A stretch of DNA of 12,020 nucleotides from Actinomycetota bacterium. Lineage in GTDB: Bacteria > Actinomycetota > Thermoleophilia > Solirubrobacterales > Solirubrobacteraceae. The position numbers and the translations under genes were made by a program. Positions 1 through 6,817 of this stretch are shown here, one piece after another. Numbering within the stretch: the stretch's first letter is position 1; every line of letters starts with the position of its first letter. The stretch is from positions 1-12,020 of the forward strand of contig VAYD01000067.1 of NCBI GenBank assembly GCA_005883905.1, given 5' to 3'. The notes under the pieces were generated by a model, which saw only the letters and a program-made list of their open reading frames with translations, was not told the DNA's origin and made no database searches.

Positions 1-38
1 GCCAGCGCAAGGCCTCGCCGGTGCATCGATCTGGTCAT
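1..38 (-). CDS. Partial gene, probable ABC importer substrate-binding protein (N-terminus only)
   Basis: Only the first 12 codons plus two bases are present, read from ATG at 38-36: M-T-R-S-M-H-R-R-G-L-A-L, then the window ends. The ATG overlaps the livM stop codon (ATGA, 4 bases), the same coupling seen between livF/livH and livH/livM. A strong Shine-Dalgarno run (42-51) precedes it. The basic N-terminus turning hydrophobic looks like the start of a signal peptide. Position downstream of livG-F-H-M makes the periplasmic-type or lipoprotein binding protein (LivK) the natural candidate, because the four preceding genes lack one. That identity is inferred from context and cannot be proven from 12 residues. 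Confidence 0.6.
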   Translation of the reverse strand, partial: MTRSMHRRGLAL

Positions 39-1069
39 GGTCCCTCCTCCTGGTGAGACATGGATGGGCGCAGCCCGAGTCGCCGGCCGATCCGGCGCAG
101 CGCGCCCTGGACTCCCGTGGGCGCCGCGACGATGACGCCCATCAGGACGACGCCGTACAGCGCGAGCGGGAGGTTGGACTGGACGTCGTTGGAGAGCGAG
201 AAGTGGTTGGCGATGTCGTCGGACCAGACCGGCAGCATCACGAGGACGATCGCGCCCCACAGCGCACCGGGGAGGCTCCCCAGCCCGCCGAGCACGATCC
301 CTGTCAGCAGCGCGAGCGACAGCGCCAGCGTGAACGCGCCCGGGGCGGCCAGCTGCGTCACCACCACCAGCGTGCCGCCGGCCAGCCCGGCGCACGCGGC
401 GCTCACGACGAACGCCGTGATCTGGATGCGGGCCACGTCGAGGCCCGATAGCTGCGCGGCCACTTCGTCGTCGCGCACGGCGCGCATGACACGCACGATG
501 CGGCTGCGCCGGAGGTTCGACAGCACCAGGAACGTCACGAGCGCCGTCGCGCAGGCGATCCACGCCTCCCACCGCTCGAGCGGGAACGTCGATCCCAGGC
601 CCGACGGCGGCACCGGCGGCGGGACGGTGAGCCCGTTCTCGCCGCCGAACGCGTCGGGGTAGCGATCCGCGAGGCCGGGCAGGCCCACGGCGAACGCGAG
701 CGTTGCGCCGGCCAGATACGGGCCGCGCAGGCGCGCCGCCACCGCGCCGAGCAGTGAGCCGACGAGCGCCGTCGACGCGGTCGCGGCGGCGAGCGCCGGG
801 GCGGTCGCCCAGCCGTCGCGGCCGACGAGGATCGCCACGGTGTACGCGCCCACCGCCATCAGCGCGCCATGACCGAGCGAGATCTGGCCGTTGAGCCCGG
901 TCAGCATCGTGAGCCCGGCCAGCGCGGTGAAGTAGTACGCGATCGAGGCCAGGCGCAGGTTGTTGAACGGCGTCAGCGCGAGGCTGATGATCAGCAGGGC
1001 CAGCGCGAGCGCCAGCGTCAGGCCGACGTTGCGCACGAGCGTGCTGTCGGTCAGACGGGCCAAGCTCAT
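35..1069 (-). CDS. livM: Branched-chain amino acid ABC transporter permease, LivM type
   Basis: This is a 344-residue polytopic membrane protein and one of the two permease subunits of a hydrophobic amino acid importer (HAAT family). Most of its length is Leu/Ala/Val/Gly-rich hydrophobic segments. The family signature is visible around residues 58-82 (GLNGQISLGHGALMAVGAY). A cytoplasmic loop near 185-212 holds Arg-rich and acidic residues (LSNLRRSRIVRVMRAVRDDE), typical of the region that contacts the ATPases. The C-terminal tail is basic. The start codon overlaps the livH stop by four bases and the gene's own stop overlaps the next start, so it is co-translated within the operon. The substrate could be a branched-chain amino acid, an amide or another HAAT substrate; the sequence does not decide. 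Confidence 0.92.
   Translation of the reverse strand: MSLARLTDSTLVRNVGLTLALALALLIISLALTPFNNLRLASIAYYFTALAGLTMLTGLNGQISLGHGALMAVGAYTVAILVGRDGWATAPALAAATASTALVGSLLGAVAARLRGPYLAGATLAFAVGLPGLADRYPDAFGGENGLTVPPPVPPSGLGSTFPLERWEAWIACATALVTFLVLSNLRRSRIVRVMRAVRDDEVAAQLSGLDVARIQITAFVVSAACAGLAGGTLVVVTQLAAPGAFTLALSLALLTGIVLGGLGSLPGALWGAIVLVMLPVWSDDIANHFSLSNDVQSNLPLALYGVVLMGVIVAAPTGVQGALRRIGRRLGLRPSMSHQEEGP
42..51 (-). promoter_or_regulatory. Strong ribosome binding site for the gene starting at 38
   Basis: The minus strand reads AGGAGGAGGG, followed by ACC and the ATG at 38. It is one of the best Shine-Dalgarno matches in the window and lies inside the 3' end of livM. It fixes the downstream start and suggests this gene is translated more strongly than its partners, as expected for a binding protein made in excess over the membrane parts. 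Confidence 0.75.
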
Positions 1070-1944
1070 ATGCGCCGCGCCCGGGCCACGGAGAACAGGC
1101 CCTCGGGCCGCACCATCAGGACCGCGATGAGGATCGCCAGCGCCGCGAGCGTGACGAGCGACGAGCCGGCGTAGCCCGAGACGTAGCTGAGCGACAGCCC
1201 GAGCACCAAGCCGCCGATGATCGCCCCGACCGGGCTGTCCAGGCCGCCGAGCACGGCGGCCGTGAAGGCGAACACGAGGATCGCATCGAACGTGTTGGGC
1301 CCGACGAAGACGGCCGGCGCGACCAGCACACCCGCGAGCGACCCGGTCAGTGCGGCGAGCGCCCAGCCCAGCGTGTACATCCGCGTTACGCGTACGCCCT
1401 GCAACCGCGCCGCGAGCGCGTCGAACGCCGAGGCGCGCATCTGCAGCCCGATGCCCGTCCCGCGGAACAGCACCGCGAGCGCGGCTGCCGCCCCGAGCAC
1501 CGCGAGCACGGTGAACGTGTCGAACGGCCCGAAGAGGACGTGGCGTCCGGAGATCTCGTAACCGCGGATCGAATACGCCGGCGGGAACGACCGCGGCGTG
1601 TTGCCCCAGATCATCCCGGCCACCGCCTGGAGCAGGATCAGCAATCCGAGCGTTGCGATCACCGCGTTCAGGGGCGGTCCGCCCTCGAGGCTGCGCACGA
1701 GCGCGCGCTCCGTCACGGCGCCGATCGCGAAGCCCGACGCAAGGGCGACGCAGAACGCGAGCCAGTAGGACCCGCCGGCGTCGACGACGCTCAGTGCGAT
1801 GAACGTCGTGATCATCATCATCCCGCCCTGGGCGAAGTTGATGATCCGGGTGGCGCGCCAGATCAGCACGAGCGAGAGCGCGACGGCGGCGTAGATCATG
1901 CCGTTGCTGATGCCGTTCAGCGTGAGGTCGACGAAGCGGCTCAT
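1066..1944 (-). CDS. livH: Branched-chain amino acid ABC transporter permease, LivH type
   Basis: This 292-residue permease is the usual length for LivH. It opens with the family pattern LNGISNGMIYAAVALSLVLIWRATRIINFAQGGMMM (residues 9-43), where the NFAQGG stretch is characteristic. The rest alternates hydrophobic helices with short loops. The second half contains GLDSPVGAIIGGLVLGL (234-250), the conserved late helix of LivH proteins. It should pair with LivM in the membrane and with LivF/LivG ATPases on the cytoplasmic side. The start ATG overlaps the livF stop by four bases. No defect is seen. Confidence 0.93.
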   Translation of the reverse strand: MSRFVDLTLNGISNGMIYAAVALSLVLIWRATRIINFAQGGMMMITTFIALSVVDAGGSYWLAFCVALASGFAIGAVTERALVRSLEGGPPLNAVIATLGLLILLQAVAGMIWGNTPRSFPPAYSIRGYEISGRHVLFGPFDTFTVLAVLGAAAALAVLFRGTGIGLQMRASAFDALAARLQGVRVTRMYTLGWALAALTGSLAGVLVAPAVFVGPNTFDAILVFAFTAAVLGGLDSPVGAIIGGLVLGLSLSYVSGYAGSSLVTLAALAILIAVLMVRPEGLFSVARARRI

Positions 1945-2651
1945 GTCATCCCCAGGTAGGCATGGCGCAGCTGCGCGTCAGCGGCGAGCTGCTGCGCCTC
2001 GCCGTGCGCGACGACGCGCCCCACGTTGAGCACGGCGCCCTGATCGGCGACGGAGAGCGCGCTGCGCGCGTTCTGCTCGACGAGCAGGACCGTGAGGCCT
2101 CGCTCGCGGCGCAGCTCGCCGATCACGCGCATGATCTGCTCGACGACGATGGGCGCGAGCCCGAGCGACGGCTCGTCGAGCAGCAGCATGCGCGGGCGTC
2201 CCATGAGCGCGCGGCCGATCGACAGCATCTGGCGCTCGCCGCCGGACAGGGTGCTGGCATGCATGCCGCTGCGCTCCGCGAGCCGCGGGAACACGGAGAC
2301 GACCTCGTCCAGCGTGCGCAGCCGCTCGTCGCGGTCACGGCGCCAGAGCGCGCCGAGCCGCAGGTTCTCCTCCACCGTGAGCTCGCCGATCACCCCGCCT
2401 CCCTCCGGGACGTACGCGAGCCCGCGCCGCACGAGGTCCTCGGTGGCGGCGAGCGTGACCGTCTCGCCATCGAACTTGATGCGCCCGCTGCTCGGCCTGA
2501 CCAGGCCGGCGATCGTGCGCAGGAGCGAGGTCTTGCCGGCGCCGTTGGCGCCCAGGACGGCGACGATCCCGCCGGGCGGCACCGCGAGCGAGACGTCCTC
2601 GAGCGCGCGGACGGGGCCGTAGTGCATCGTGACGCCGTCAACCTGCAGCAT
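1941..2651 (-). CDS. livF: Branched-chain amino acid ABC transporter ATP-binding protein, LivF type
   Basis: This 236-residue ABC ATPase has every catalytic motif: Walker A GANGAGKTS (34-42), signature LSGGERQ, Walker B MLLLDEPSLGLAP and the switch region LLVEQNARSAL. The SLGLAP form after the Walker B DEP and the short C-terminus ending in HAYLGMT are typical of LivF rather than LivG. It powers import through the LivH/LivM pore together with LivG. Its ATG start lies 14 bases inside the 3' end of livG, and its stop overlaps the livH start, so translation of the four genes is tightly coupled. Confidence 0.94.
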   Translation of the reverse strand: MLQVDGVTMHYGPVRALEDVSLAVPPGGIVAVLGANGAGKTSLLRTIAGLVRPSSGRIKFDGETVTLAATEDLVRRGLAYVPEGGGVIGELTVEENLRLGALWRRDRDERLRTLDEVVSVFPRLAERSGMHASTLSGGERQMLSIGRALMGRPRMLLLDEPSLGLAPIVVEQIMRVIGELRRERGLTVLLVEQNARSALSVADQGAVLNVGRVVAHGEAQQLAADAQLRHAYLGMT

Positions 2652-3432
2652 CGGCGACCTCGGCTCCGAGGTAGGCCTCCAGGACGGCTGGATCGGCCTG
2701 TACCTCCGCGGGCGTGCCGTCCGCGATCACGCGTCCTGCGTCGAGCACGGCCACGCGGTCGCAGGCGCTCATCACGAGATCCATGCGGTGCTCGACGAGC
2801 ACCACCGCCATGCGGTCGCGCAGGCCGCGGATCAACTCGCCCAGCTGCGCGACGTCATCAGCTCCGAGGCCGCCGGCCGGCTCGTCGAGCAACAACAGAC
2901 TGGGCCGCGAGACCAGCGCGCGCGCCAATGCGACGCGCTTCTGCACGCCGTAGGAGAGGTCCGCGGCGGTGCGCTGCGCCGCGTCGGCCACGTCCAGCGC
3001 CTCGAGCGCCTCGAGCGCGTCGTGCCGAGCGGCGCGCTCTGTCCGGTCGGAGCGCGGCAGCCCGAGCAGCGCGCTGAGGAACCCCGGGCGATGCCGATGG
3101 TCGGCGCCGACCATCACGTTCTCCAGCGCGGTCAGCCGCGGGAACAGGCGGACACCCTGGATCGTGCGGGCGATGCCGAGCGCCGCGAGCTGGTGCGGGC
3201 GCACGCGGTCGAGCCGCTGGTCGCGCAGGTGGACCGAGCCGGCCTCGGCGCGGACGAACCCACAGACGACGTTGAACAGCGTCGTCTTGCCTGCACCGTT
3301 GGGGCCGATGACCCCGGCCACGGTGTGGGCGGGCACCGAGATCGAAACCTCGTGAAGAGCCGACAGCCCACCGAACCGCACCGACAGGCCATCGACGCGA
3401 AGGATGCTCCCCTCCGAGGTGCCACTGGGCAC
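2638..3432 (-). CDS. livG: Branched-chain amino acid ABC transporter ATP-binding protein, LivG type
   Basis: This 264-residue ABC ATPase is the first gene of the importer operon visible here. Walker A is GPNGAGKTT (43-51); the signature is the LivG-like variant LSYGVQKRVALARAL; Walker B is LLLLDEPAGGL, followed by VVLVEHRMDLV. The C-terminal segment GTPAEVQADPAVLEAYLGAE is the standard LivG ending. The chosen start is GTG at 3432; no Shine-Dalgarno is visible in front of it, so the start could be leaderless or a few codons off. It lies 53 bases after the peroxiredoxin stop on the same strand, so read-through from that gene is possible. Confidence 0.93.
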   Translation of the reverse strand: MPSGTSEGSILRVDGLSVRFGGLSALHEVSISVPAHTVAGVIGPNGAGKTTLFNVVCGFVRAEAGSVHLRDQRLDRVRPHQLAALGIARTIQGVRLFPRLTALENVMVGADHRHRPGFLSALLGLPRSDRTERAARHDALEALEALDVADAAQRTAADLSYGVQKRVALARALVSRPSLLLLDEPAGGLGADDVAQLGELIRGLRDRMAVVLVEHRMDLVMSACDRVAVLDAGRVIADGTPAEVQADPAVLEAYLGAEVADAAG

Positions 3433-3446
3433 GATCGAAGGGTGTC

Positions 3447-3473
3447 CGCCGGGGGCTCAAGGCAAACCCGGCG
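3447..3473 (-). terminator. Possible weak stem-loop between peroxiredoxin and livG
   Basis: Positions 3447-3453 (CGCCGGG) and 3467-3473 (CCCGGCG) form a perfect 7-bp stem with a 13-base loop in the short gap after the peroxiredoxin stop. There is no U-run, so it is not a classic intrinsic terminator. It may partly separate peroxiredoxin from liv transcription, protect an mRNA end, or be chance in GC-rich DNA. Confidence 0.3.
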
Positions 3474-3485
3474 CGCGGCGCTGGT

Positions 3486-3947
3486 TCAGCTCTTGGCGCG
3501 CACGGTCGCCTTTTCGACGGCCGAGCGCAGCTCGTCGGCGTCCATGTAGTCGAGCCCGAGCATGTGCACGTGCTTGAAGCGCACGATGCCCTCGTCGTCG
3601 ATGACGAAGACCGCGCGGCGGGTGCCGACCATCGGCACCGCGACGCCGTACTTCTTGGCGACCTTCTTGTTCTCGTCGGCGAGCAGCGGCACGGTCAGCC
3701 CGTGGTGCTCGGTGAAGCGCTTATGCGACTTGAGGTCCTGCGCGGAGATCCCGACGACCGTCGCGCCGAGGTCTTCGAGGCCGGTGTCGCGGTACGAGCA
3801 GAACTGCTTCGTGCAGACCGGCGTCTCGTCGCCCGGATAGAAGAGCAGGACGACGATCTCGCCGCGGTGCTCGGACAGCGTGAAGGGCCCGTCGGTGCCC
3901 TCGAGGGTGAAGTCTGATGCCTGGTCGCCGATGTCGATGCCGCTCAT
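3486..3947 (-). CDS. bcp: Thiol peroxidase of the Bcp/PrxQ peroxiredoxin family
   Basis: This 153-residue cytoplasmic peroxiredoxin reduces hydrogen peroxide and organic hydroperoxides, with electrons probably from thioredoxin. The active site reads FYPGDETPVCTKQFC: P38, T42 and peroxidatic C45 match the PxxxTxxC motif, and C50, five residues on, is the resolving cysteine arrangement of the atypical two-Cys PrxQ/Bcp type. The N-terminus (MSGIDIGDQASDFTLEG) and the VFVIDDEGIVRFKHVH strand are typical of the family. ATG at 3947 is preferred over an in-frame start at 4001 because it begins at the family's usual N-terminus and avoids overlapping the divergent peptidase. No Shine-Dalgarno is seen; TAGCCT (minus strand, 3961-3956) could be a -10 box for a nearly leaderless transcript, which is inference. 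Confidence 0.9.
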   Translation of the reverse strand: MSGIDIGDQASDFTLEGTDGPFTLSEHRGEIVVLLFYPGDETPVCTKQFCSYRDTGLEDLGATVVGISAQDLKSHKRFTEHHGLTVPLLADENKKVAKKYGVAVPMVGTRRAVFVIDDEGIVRFKHVHMLGLDYMDADELRSAVEKATVRAKS

Positions 3948-3978
3948 GTCATGAAAGGCTACGGGTATCGACGCGTGG

Positions 3979-5103
3979 GTGGATGAGGTCGCCGGGAGCA
4001 TCGCCGCGCGGGCGGAGCGCGAGCTGCGCTCGCTCGTCGGTGTCTCGTCGCCGTCGGGTGACGTCGCGGGGGCGGAGGAGTCGATGGCGGTGGCCGAGGC
4101 GCTCGCCCCGGAGGAGGCGCGGTCCGAGCGCGTTGCGTGCTCGTCGCCCGAGCATGCGCCCGACCTGATCCTGCGGCTGACCGGGACCGGTCAGGGCCGC
4201 CTACTGCTGGTCGGACACGTCGACACGGTCATCCCGCATCGTGCGCACCGCCCGCTCGCCGTCGAGGGCGACCGGCTGACCGGCTCGGGCACCGTCGACA
4301 TGAAAGGCGGCCTCGTGCTGGCGCTCGGCGCGCTGCGCGCGCTTGCTGCGCGGACGAGCGAGTTCGCCGAGGCCGCCCTGCTGCTCGTCTGCGACGAGGA
4401 GTGGCGCACGGCGCCGTTCACCCACGTGGCGAGGTTCGACGGCTTCGACGCGTGCCTGTGCTTCGAGGCGGGCCAGGTCACCGAGTCGGGCGAGGACGCC
4501 GTGGTGGTCAAGCGCAAGGCCGCGGGCACCCTGCGCGTGCGCGCGCACGGGCGCCAGGCGCATTCGGGCAGCGCGCCCGATCGCGGCATCAACGCGCTGC
4601 TGGCGCTCGCCGAGGCCGCGCAGCTCGTCGCGGCCCGGCATGCGCCGGACGGAGACCAGCGACTCACCGCGGTGCCGACCGTGATCCGCTCCGGCGATGC
4701 GTTCAACGTCGTGCCGGGGGAGGGCGAGCTGGTCAGCGACCTGCGCGCCGACGACCACCGCGCCTTCGATGCCGTGTGCGCCGGCATCCCCGCCGAGCTG
4801 CGCGGCGCGCGGATGGAAAGCGAGCTGGTGCGCGTCTGGCCCGGCATGGACTCGCGCGAGGCAACCGCCGGCCTGCTCGCGCGCACGGGCGAGGCGCTCG
4901 GGCGCGCGGTGGTGCCGGCCGGCCGCGGCGGCGCCAGCGACGCGAGCCACTTCGCCGCCTCGATCTCGATCACGGTCGACGGCCTCGGCCCGCGCGGCGG
5001 CGGCGCCCACGCGCCGCACGAGTACATCCTGCGCGACTCGCTCCGCTCGCGGGCGGAGGTCGCGGCCGCCATGGTGCACGCGTGGCTCACTACGAGTTCC
5101 TGA
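3979..5103 (+). CDS. M20-family zinc metallopeptidase (carboxypeptidase/deacylase type)
   Basis: This 374-residue cytoplasmic dimetal hydrolase is of the ArgE/DapE/CPG2 superfamily. All expected metal and catalytic positions are visible: H80 in GHVDT, bridging D107 in GSGTVDMKGG, catalytic E140 and ligand E141 in CDEEW, ligand E163 in CLCFEAG, and the late His H344 in GAHAPHEYI. The region between about 180 and 295, including GRQAHSGSAPDRGINAL, is the dimerisation lid. The loop after the catalytic glutamates (EEWRTAPF) lacks the usual small Gly-rich turn. GTG at 3979 gives the normal N-terminal helix and lies 31 bases from the divergent peroxiredoxin start. The substrate cannot be told; an N-acyl amino acid or small peptide is likely. 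Its end overlaps the next gene by 22 bases. Confidence 0.87.
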   Translation: MDEVAGSIAARAERELRSLVGVSSPSGDVAGAEESMAVAEALAPEEARSERVACSSPEHAPDLILRLTGTGQGRLLLVGHVDTVIPHRAHRPLAVEGDRLTGSGTVDMKGGLVLALGALRALAARTSEFAEAALLLVCDEEWRTAPFTHVARFDGFDACLCFEAGQVTESGEDAVVVKRKAAGTLRVRAHGRQAHSGSAPDRGINALLALAEAAQLVAARHAPDGDQRLTAVPTVIRSGDAFNVVPGEGELVSDLRADDHRAFDAVCAGIPAELRGARMESELVRVWPGMDSREATAGLLARTGEALGRAVVPAGRGGASDASHFAASISITVDGLGPRGGGAHAPHEYILRDSLRSRAEVAAAMVHAWLTTSS

Positions 5104-5558
5104 CGGCCTGGCTCGTCGACGCGCCGATCGAGCGCGTCTGGGACGAGCTCTTCGACGTCGCTGCGTGGCCGCAGTGGTGGAAGGGCGTCACCGACGCCCG
5201 CGAGCTCGAGCCCGGCGGGGGCGACGGCCTGGGCAAGGTCTTCACGATCTCGTGGCGCTCGTTCCTGCCCTACGACCTCTCATTCGTCACCACCGTCACC
5301 CGTGTCGAGAAGCCCTATCTGATGGAGGGTCACGCCGTGGGTGAGCTGACCGGGACGGGCCGCTGGCGACTGTTTCATACCAACGGTCTGACCGCCGTCA
5401 CGTACGAGTGGAGCGTCCGCACGACGAAGGCCTGGATGAACGCGCTGGCCCCGATCGCAGGGCCGATCTTCGAGTGGAACCACGACTACGTGATGCGGCG
5501 CGGCGGCGACGGCTTAAAGATTCGCCTGCGCAGGGTTATGAATCTTCCGTCTGGGTAA
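5082..5558 (+). CDS. SRPBCC (START/Bet v 1-like) ligand-binding fold protein
   Basis: This is a 158-residue protein. The opening AHYEFLTAWLVDAPIERVWDELFDVAAWPQWWKGV is the standard first strand and helices of polyketide cyclase/START-like SRPBCC proteins, where DAP-x-E-x-VW and WPxWW are recurring features. Later strands include GRWRLFHTNGLTAVTYEWSVRTTK, and a C-terminal amphipathic helix closes the hydrophobic cavity. The only sensible in-frame start is GTG at 5082, within the M20 coding end (22-base overlap), which implies translational coupling. Members bind lipids, polyketides or other hydrophobic ligands, and some are enzymes; no specific ligand can be named. Pairing with the peptidase may mean shared handling of one small molecule, which is inference. 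Confidence 0.82.
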   Translation: MAHYEFLTAWLVDAPIERVWDELFDVAAWPQWWKGVTDARELEPGGGDGLGKVFTISWRSFLPYDLSFVTTVTRVEKPYLMEGHAVGELTGTGRWRLFHTNGLTAVTYEWSVRTTKAWMNALAPIAGPIFEWNHDYVMRRGGDGLKIRLRRVMNLPSG

Positions 5559-5569
5559 CTGCGCTACAG

Positions 5570-5728
5570 TTTCCGCGCATTGACCAGCCGAGTCCCTGCC
5601 GCACGACGGCGGGGAACGGGGGACCCAGTGGCCTGTTCCGTCAGGCCTGGGGCGAATCACCGCCATAGAGCGGCGTAGGGCGACTCTTTCCGCCCGAGCC
5701 CGACAGCTAACCCCGTAGGCGCGCGAAA
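5570..5728 (+). promoter_or_regulatory. Cyclic di-AMP riboswitch (ydaO-yuaA class) aptamer
   Basis: The 191-base gap holds the conserved blocks of the ydaO-yuaA RNA in the right order: GCCGAGTCC (5587-5595), GGGGAACGGGGGACCCA (5611-5627), the GGGGCGAATC block (5649-5658), CCGAGCC before 5701, and GACAGCTAACCCCGTAGGC (5702-5720). Supporting stems are P1 5570-5578 with 5721-5728 (one bulged C), 5630-5635 with 5642-5647, 5661-5664 with 5672-5675, and 5678-5682 with 5691-5695. The class binds c-di-AMP and normally lowers expression when bound. In actinobacteria it is known upstream of cell-wall hydrolases such as the resuscitation-promoting factor gene rpfA of Streptomyces. Here it precedes an NlpC/P60 protein, which fits. 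Matching was done by eye against the remembered consensus, not with a covariance model. Confidence 0.93.
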
Positions 5729-5730
5729 GA

Positions 5731-5757
5731 GAAGGGACTAGCTGTCGAAGTGCGACA
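5731..5757 (+). promoter_or_regulatory. Candidate riboswitch expression platform around the GTG start
   Basis: A weak Shine-Dalgarno GAAGGG (5731-5736) lies 13 bases before GTG 5750. TAGCTGTCG (5739-5747) is perfectly complementary to the aptamer segment CGACAGCTA (5701-5709). The bases TGTCG (5743-5747) can instead pair with CGACA (5753-5757), holding AAGTG with the start codon in a five-base loop. The two pairings exclude each other, suggesting a translational switch. There is no U-run, so intrinsic termination is less likely. The base pairing is seen; the mechanism is inferred. Confidence 0.55.
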
Positions 5758-6769
5758 TCGTTGCCGCCGTGCCGCAATATGGGCCTCAGCCCTGTTCATC
5801 CTTGCCATGCCGTCCGCCGCGGGCGCCCAGACGCTCAGCAACGGCGCACATGGCGCAGCCGTCAAGGAACTCCAGCGTGAGCTGAAGGCCGCAGGCATCA
5901 GCGTCGCAGCCGACGGCCAGTACGGACCGGCGACGGTGACCGCCGTCAAGCGCTTCCAGCGGGCTGCGAACCTGAGGATGACCGGCGTCGCCGACGACGG
6001 CACCCAGCGACGCCTGCGCCACTCGGTCGGCGGCAAGTCGATCCGCGGCAGTTCGGGCGCGTTCGGATACGGCTCCAGCACGCGGTCCAGCCACCTCGGC
6101 GACCGCATCCCGCTCCGCGAGGGGATGAGCGGGCACGACGTCAAGATCCTCCAGGACTTCCTGCGCCGCGACCGCATTCACACCTCGGTCGACGGCCAGT
6201 TCGGCACCGGGACGCAGCGCTCGGTGCGCGCGTGGGAGCGCTCGAACGACCGCACCGTCGACGGGGTCGTCGACGCGGGCGACATCGCCACCCTGCGCCA
6301 GGAGGTCGAGGGCGGCGACGACCCGACGGTCGCCACGCAGCCGACGAGGCTCGCCCCCGGCGACCGCGCGCAGATCGACGGCAGCGGCCTCGCGATCGCG
6401 CCTGCGAGCGCGCCACAGCAGGTGAAGGACATCATCGCCGCGGGCAACGCGATCGCCCACAAGCCCTACCGCTACGGCGGCGGCCACGGCCGCTGGGACG
6501 ACAGCGGCTACGACTGCTCGGGCTCGGTCTCCTACGCGCTGCACGGCGCGGGCCTGCTCAACACGCAGCTGACCTCGGGCCAGTTCGAGAGCTGGGGCGC
6601 CGCGGGCGCCGGCCAGTGGGTGACGATCTATGCCAACGGCGGCCACGTGTACATGTACGTCGCCGGCCTGCGGTTCGACACGAGCGGCCTGTCGGCCGAC
6701 GGCACGCGTTGGCACACCGACACCCGCTCGAGCAGCGGGTACGTCGTGCGTCACCCCGACGGCCTGTAG
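5750..6769 (+). CDS. Secreted cell-wall hydrolase: two peptidoglycan-binding repeats plus NlpC/P60 domain
   Basis: This 339-residue exported protein probably cuts peptide cross-links or stems in peptidoglycan. Residues 1-26 form a signal peptide (RHRCRR basic start, hydrophobic ASALFILAM core, cleavage after AGA). Residues about 29-85 and 118-185 are two PG_binding_1 repeats, each with the VKxLQ..L....DGxFG/YGxxT pattern. A Gly/Ser-rich linker joins them and a second linker leads to an NlpC/P60 cysteine peptidase domain from about 225 to the end. Catalytic Cys is C256 in SGYDCSGSV and catalytic His is H299 in NGGHVYMYV; the third polar residue is not certain. GTG 5750 is the only in-frame start that keeps the signal peptide. 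A c-di-AMP riboswitch precedes it, so expression likely falls when c-di-AMP is high, limiting wall hydrolysis. Confidence 0.92.
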   Translation: MRHRCRRAAIWASALFILAMPSAAGAQTLSNGAHGAAVKELQRELKAAGISVAADGQYGPATVTAVKRFQRAANLRMTGVADDGTQRRLRHSVGGKSIRGSSGAFGYGSSTRSSHLGDRIPLREGMSGHDVKILQDFLRRDRIHTSVDGQFGTGTQRSVRAWERSNDRTVDGVVDAGDIATLRQEVEGGDDPTVATQPTRLAPGDRAQIDGSGLAIAPASAPQQVKDIIAAGNAIAHKPYRYGGGHGRWDDSGYDCSGSVSYALHGAGLLNTQLTSGQFESWGAAGAGQWVTIYANGGHVYMYVAGLRFDTSGLSADGTRWHTDTRSSSGYVVRHPDGL

Positions 6770-6785
6770 GGGCGGCCCTGAGGGA

Positions 6786-6805
6786 ACCCGCCGCCGCCGG
6801 CGGGT
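6786..6805 (+). terminator. GC-rich stem-loop after the NlpC/P60 gene
   Basis: ACCCGCCG (6786-6793) and CGGCGGGT (6798-6805) make a perfect 8-bp stem with a four-base loop, 16 bases after the hydrolase stop and 12 bases before the sigma-factor start. It is followed by GTATCTAGG rather than a U-run. It could be an atypical actinobacterial terminator separating the riboswitch-controlled gene from the sigma operon, or a structure shielding the sigma start. Confidence 0.45.
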
Positions 6806-6817
6806 GTATCTAGGCCG

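Noticed and set aside
1962..3077. Plus-strand 371-codon open frame opposite livF/livG
   Set aside because: The minus strand holds two complete ABC ATPases with all motifs; the plus frame is Arg/Ala/His-rich and spans both genes without respect to their limits.
3948..4001. N-terminal extension of the peroxiredoxin to the upstream start at 4001
   Set aside because: It adds 18 residues absent from the usual Bcp/PrxQ N-terminus and would overlap the divergent M20 coding start.
4191..5090. Two long minus-strand frames opposite the M20 peptidase
   Set aside because: Both are compositional shadows; the plus strand carries all M20 metal ligands.
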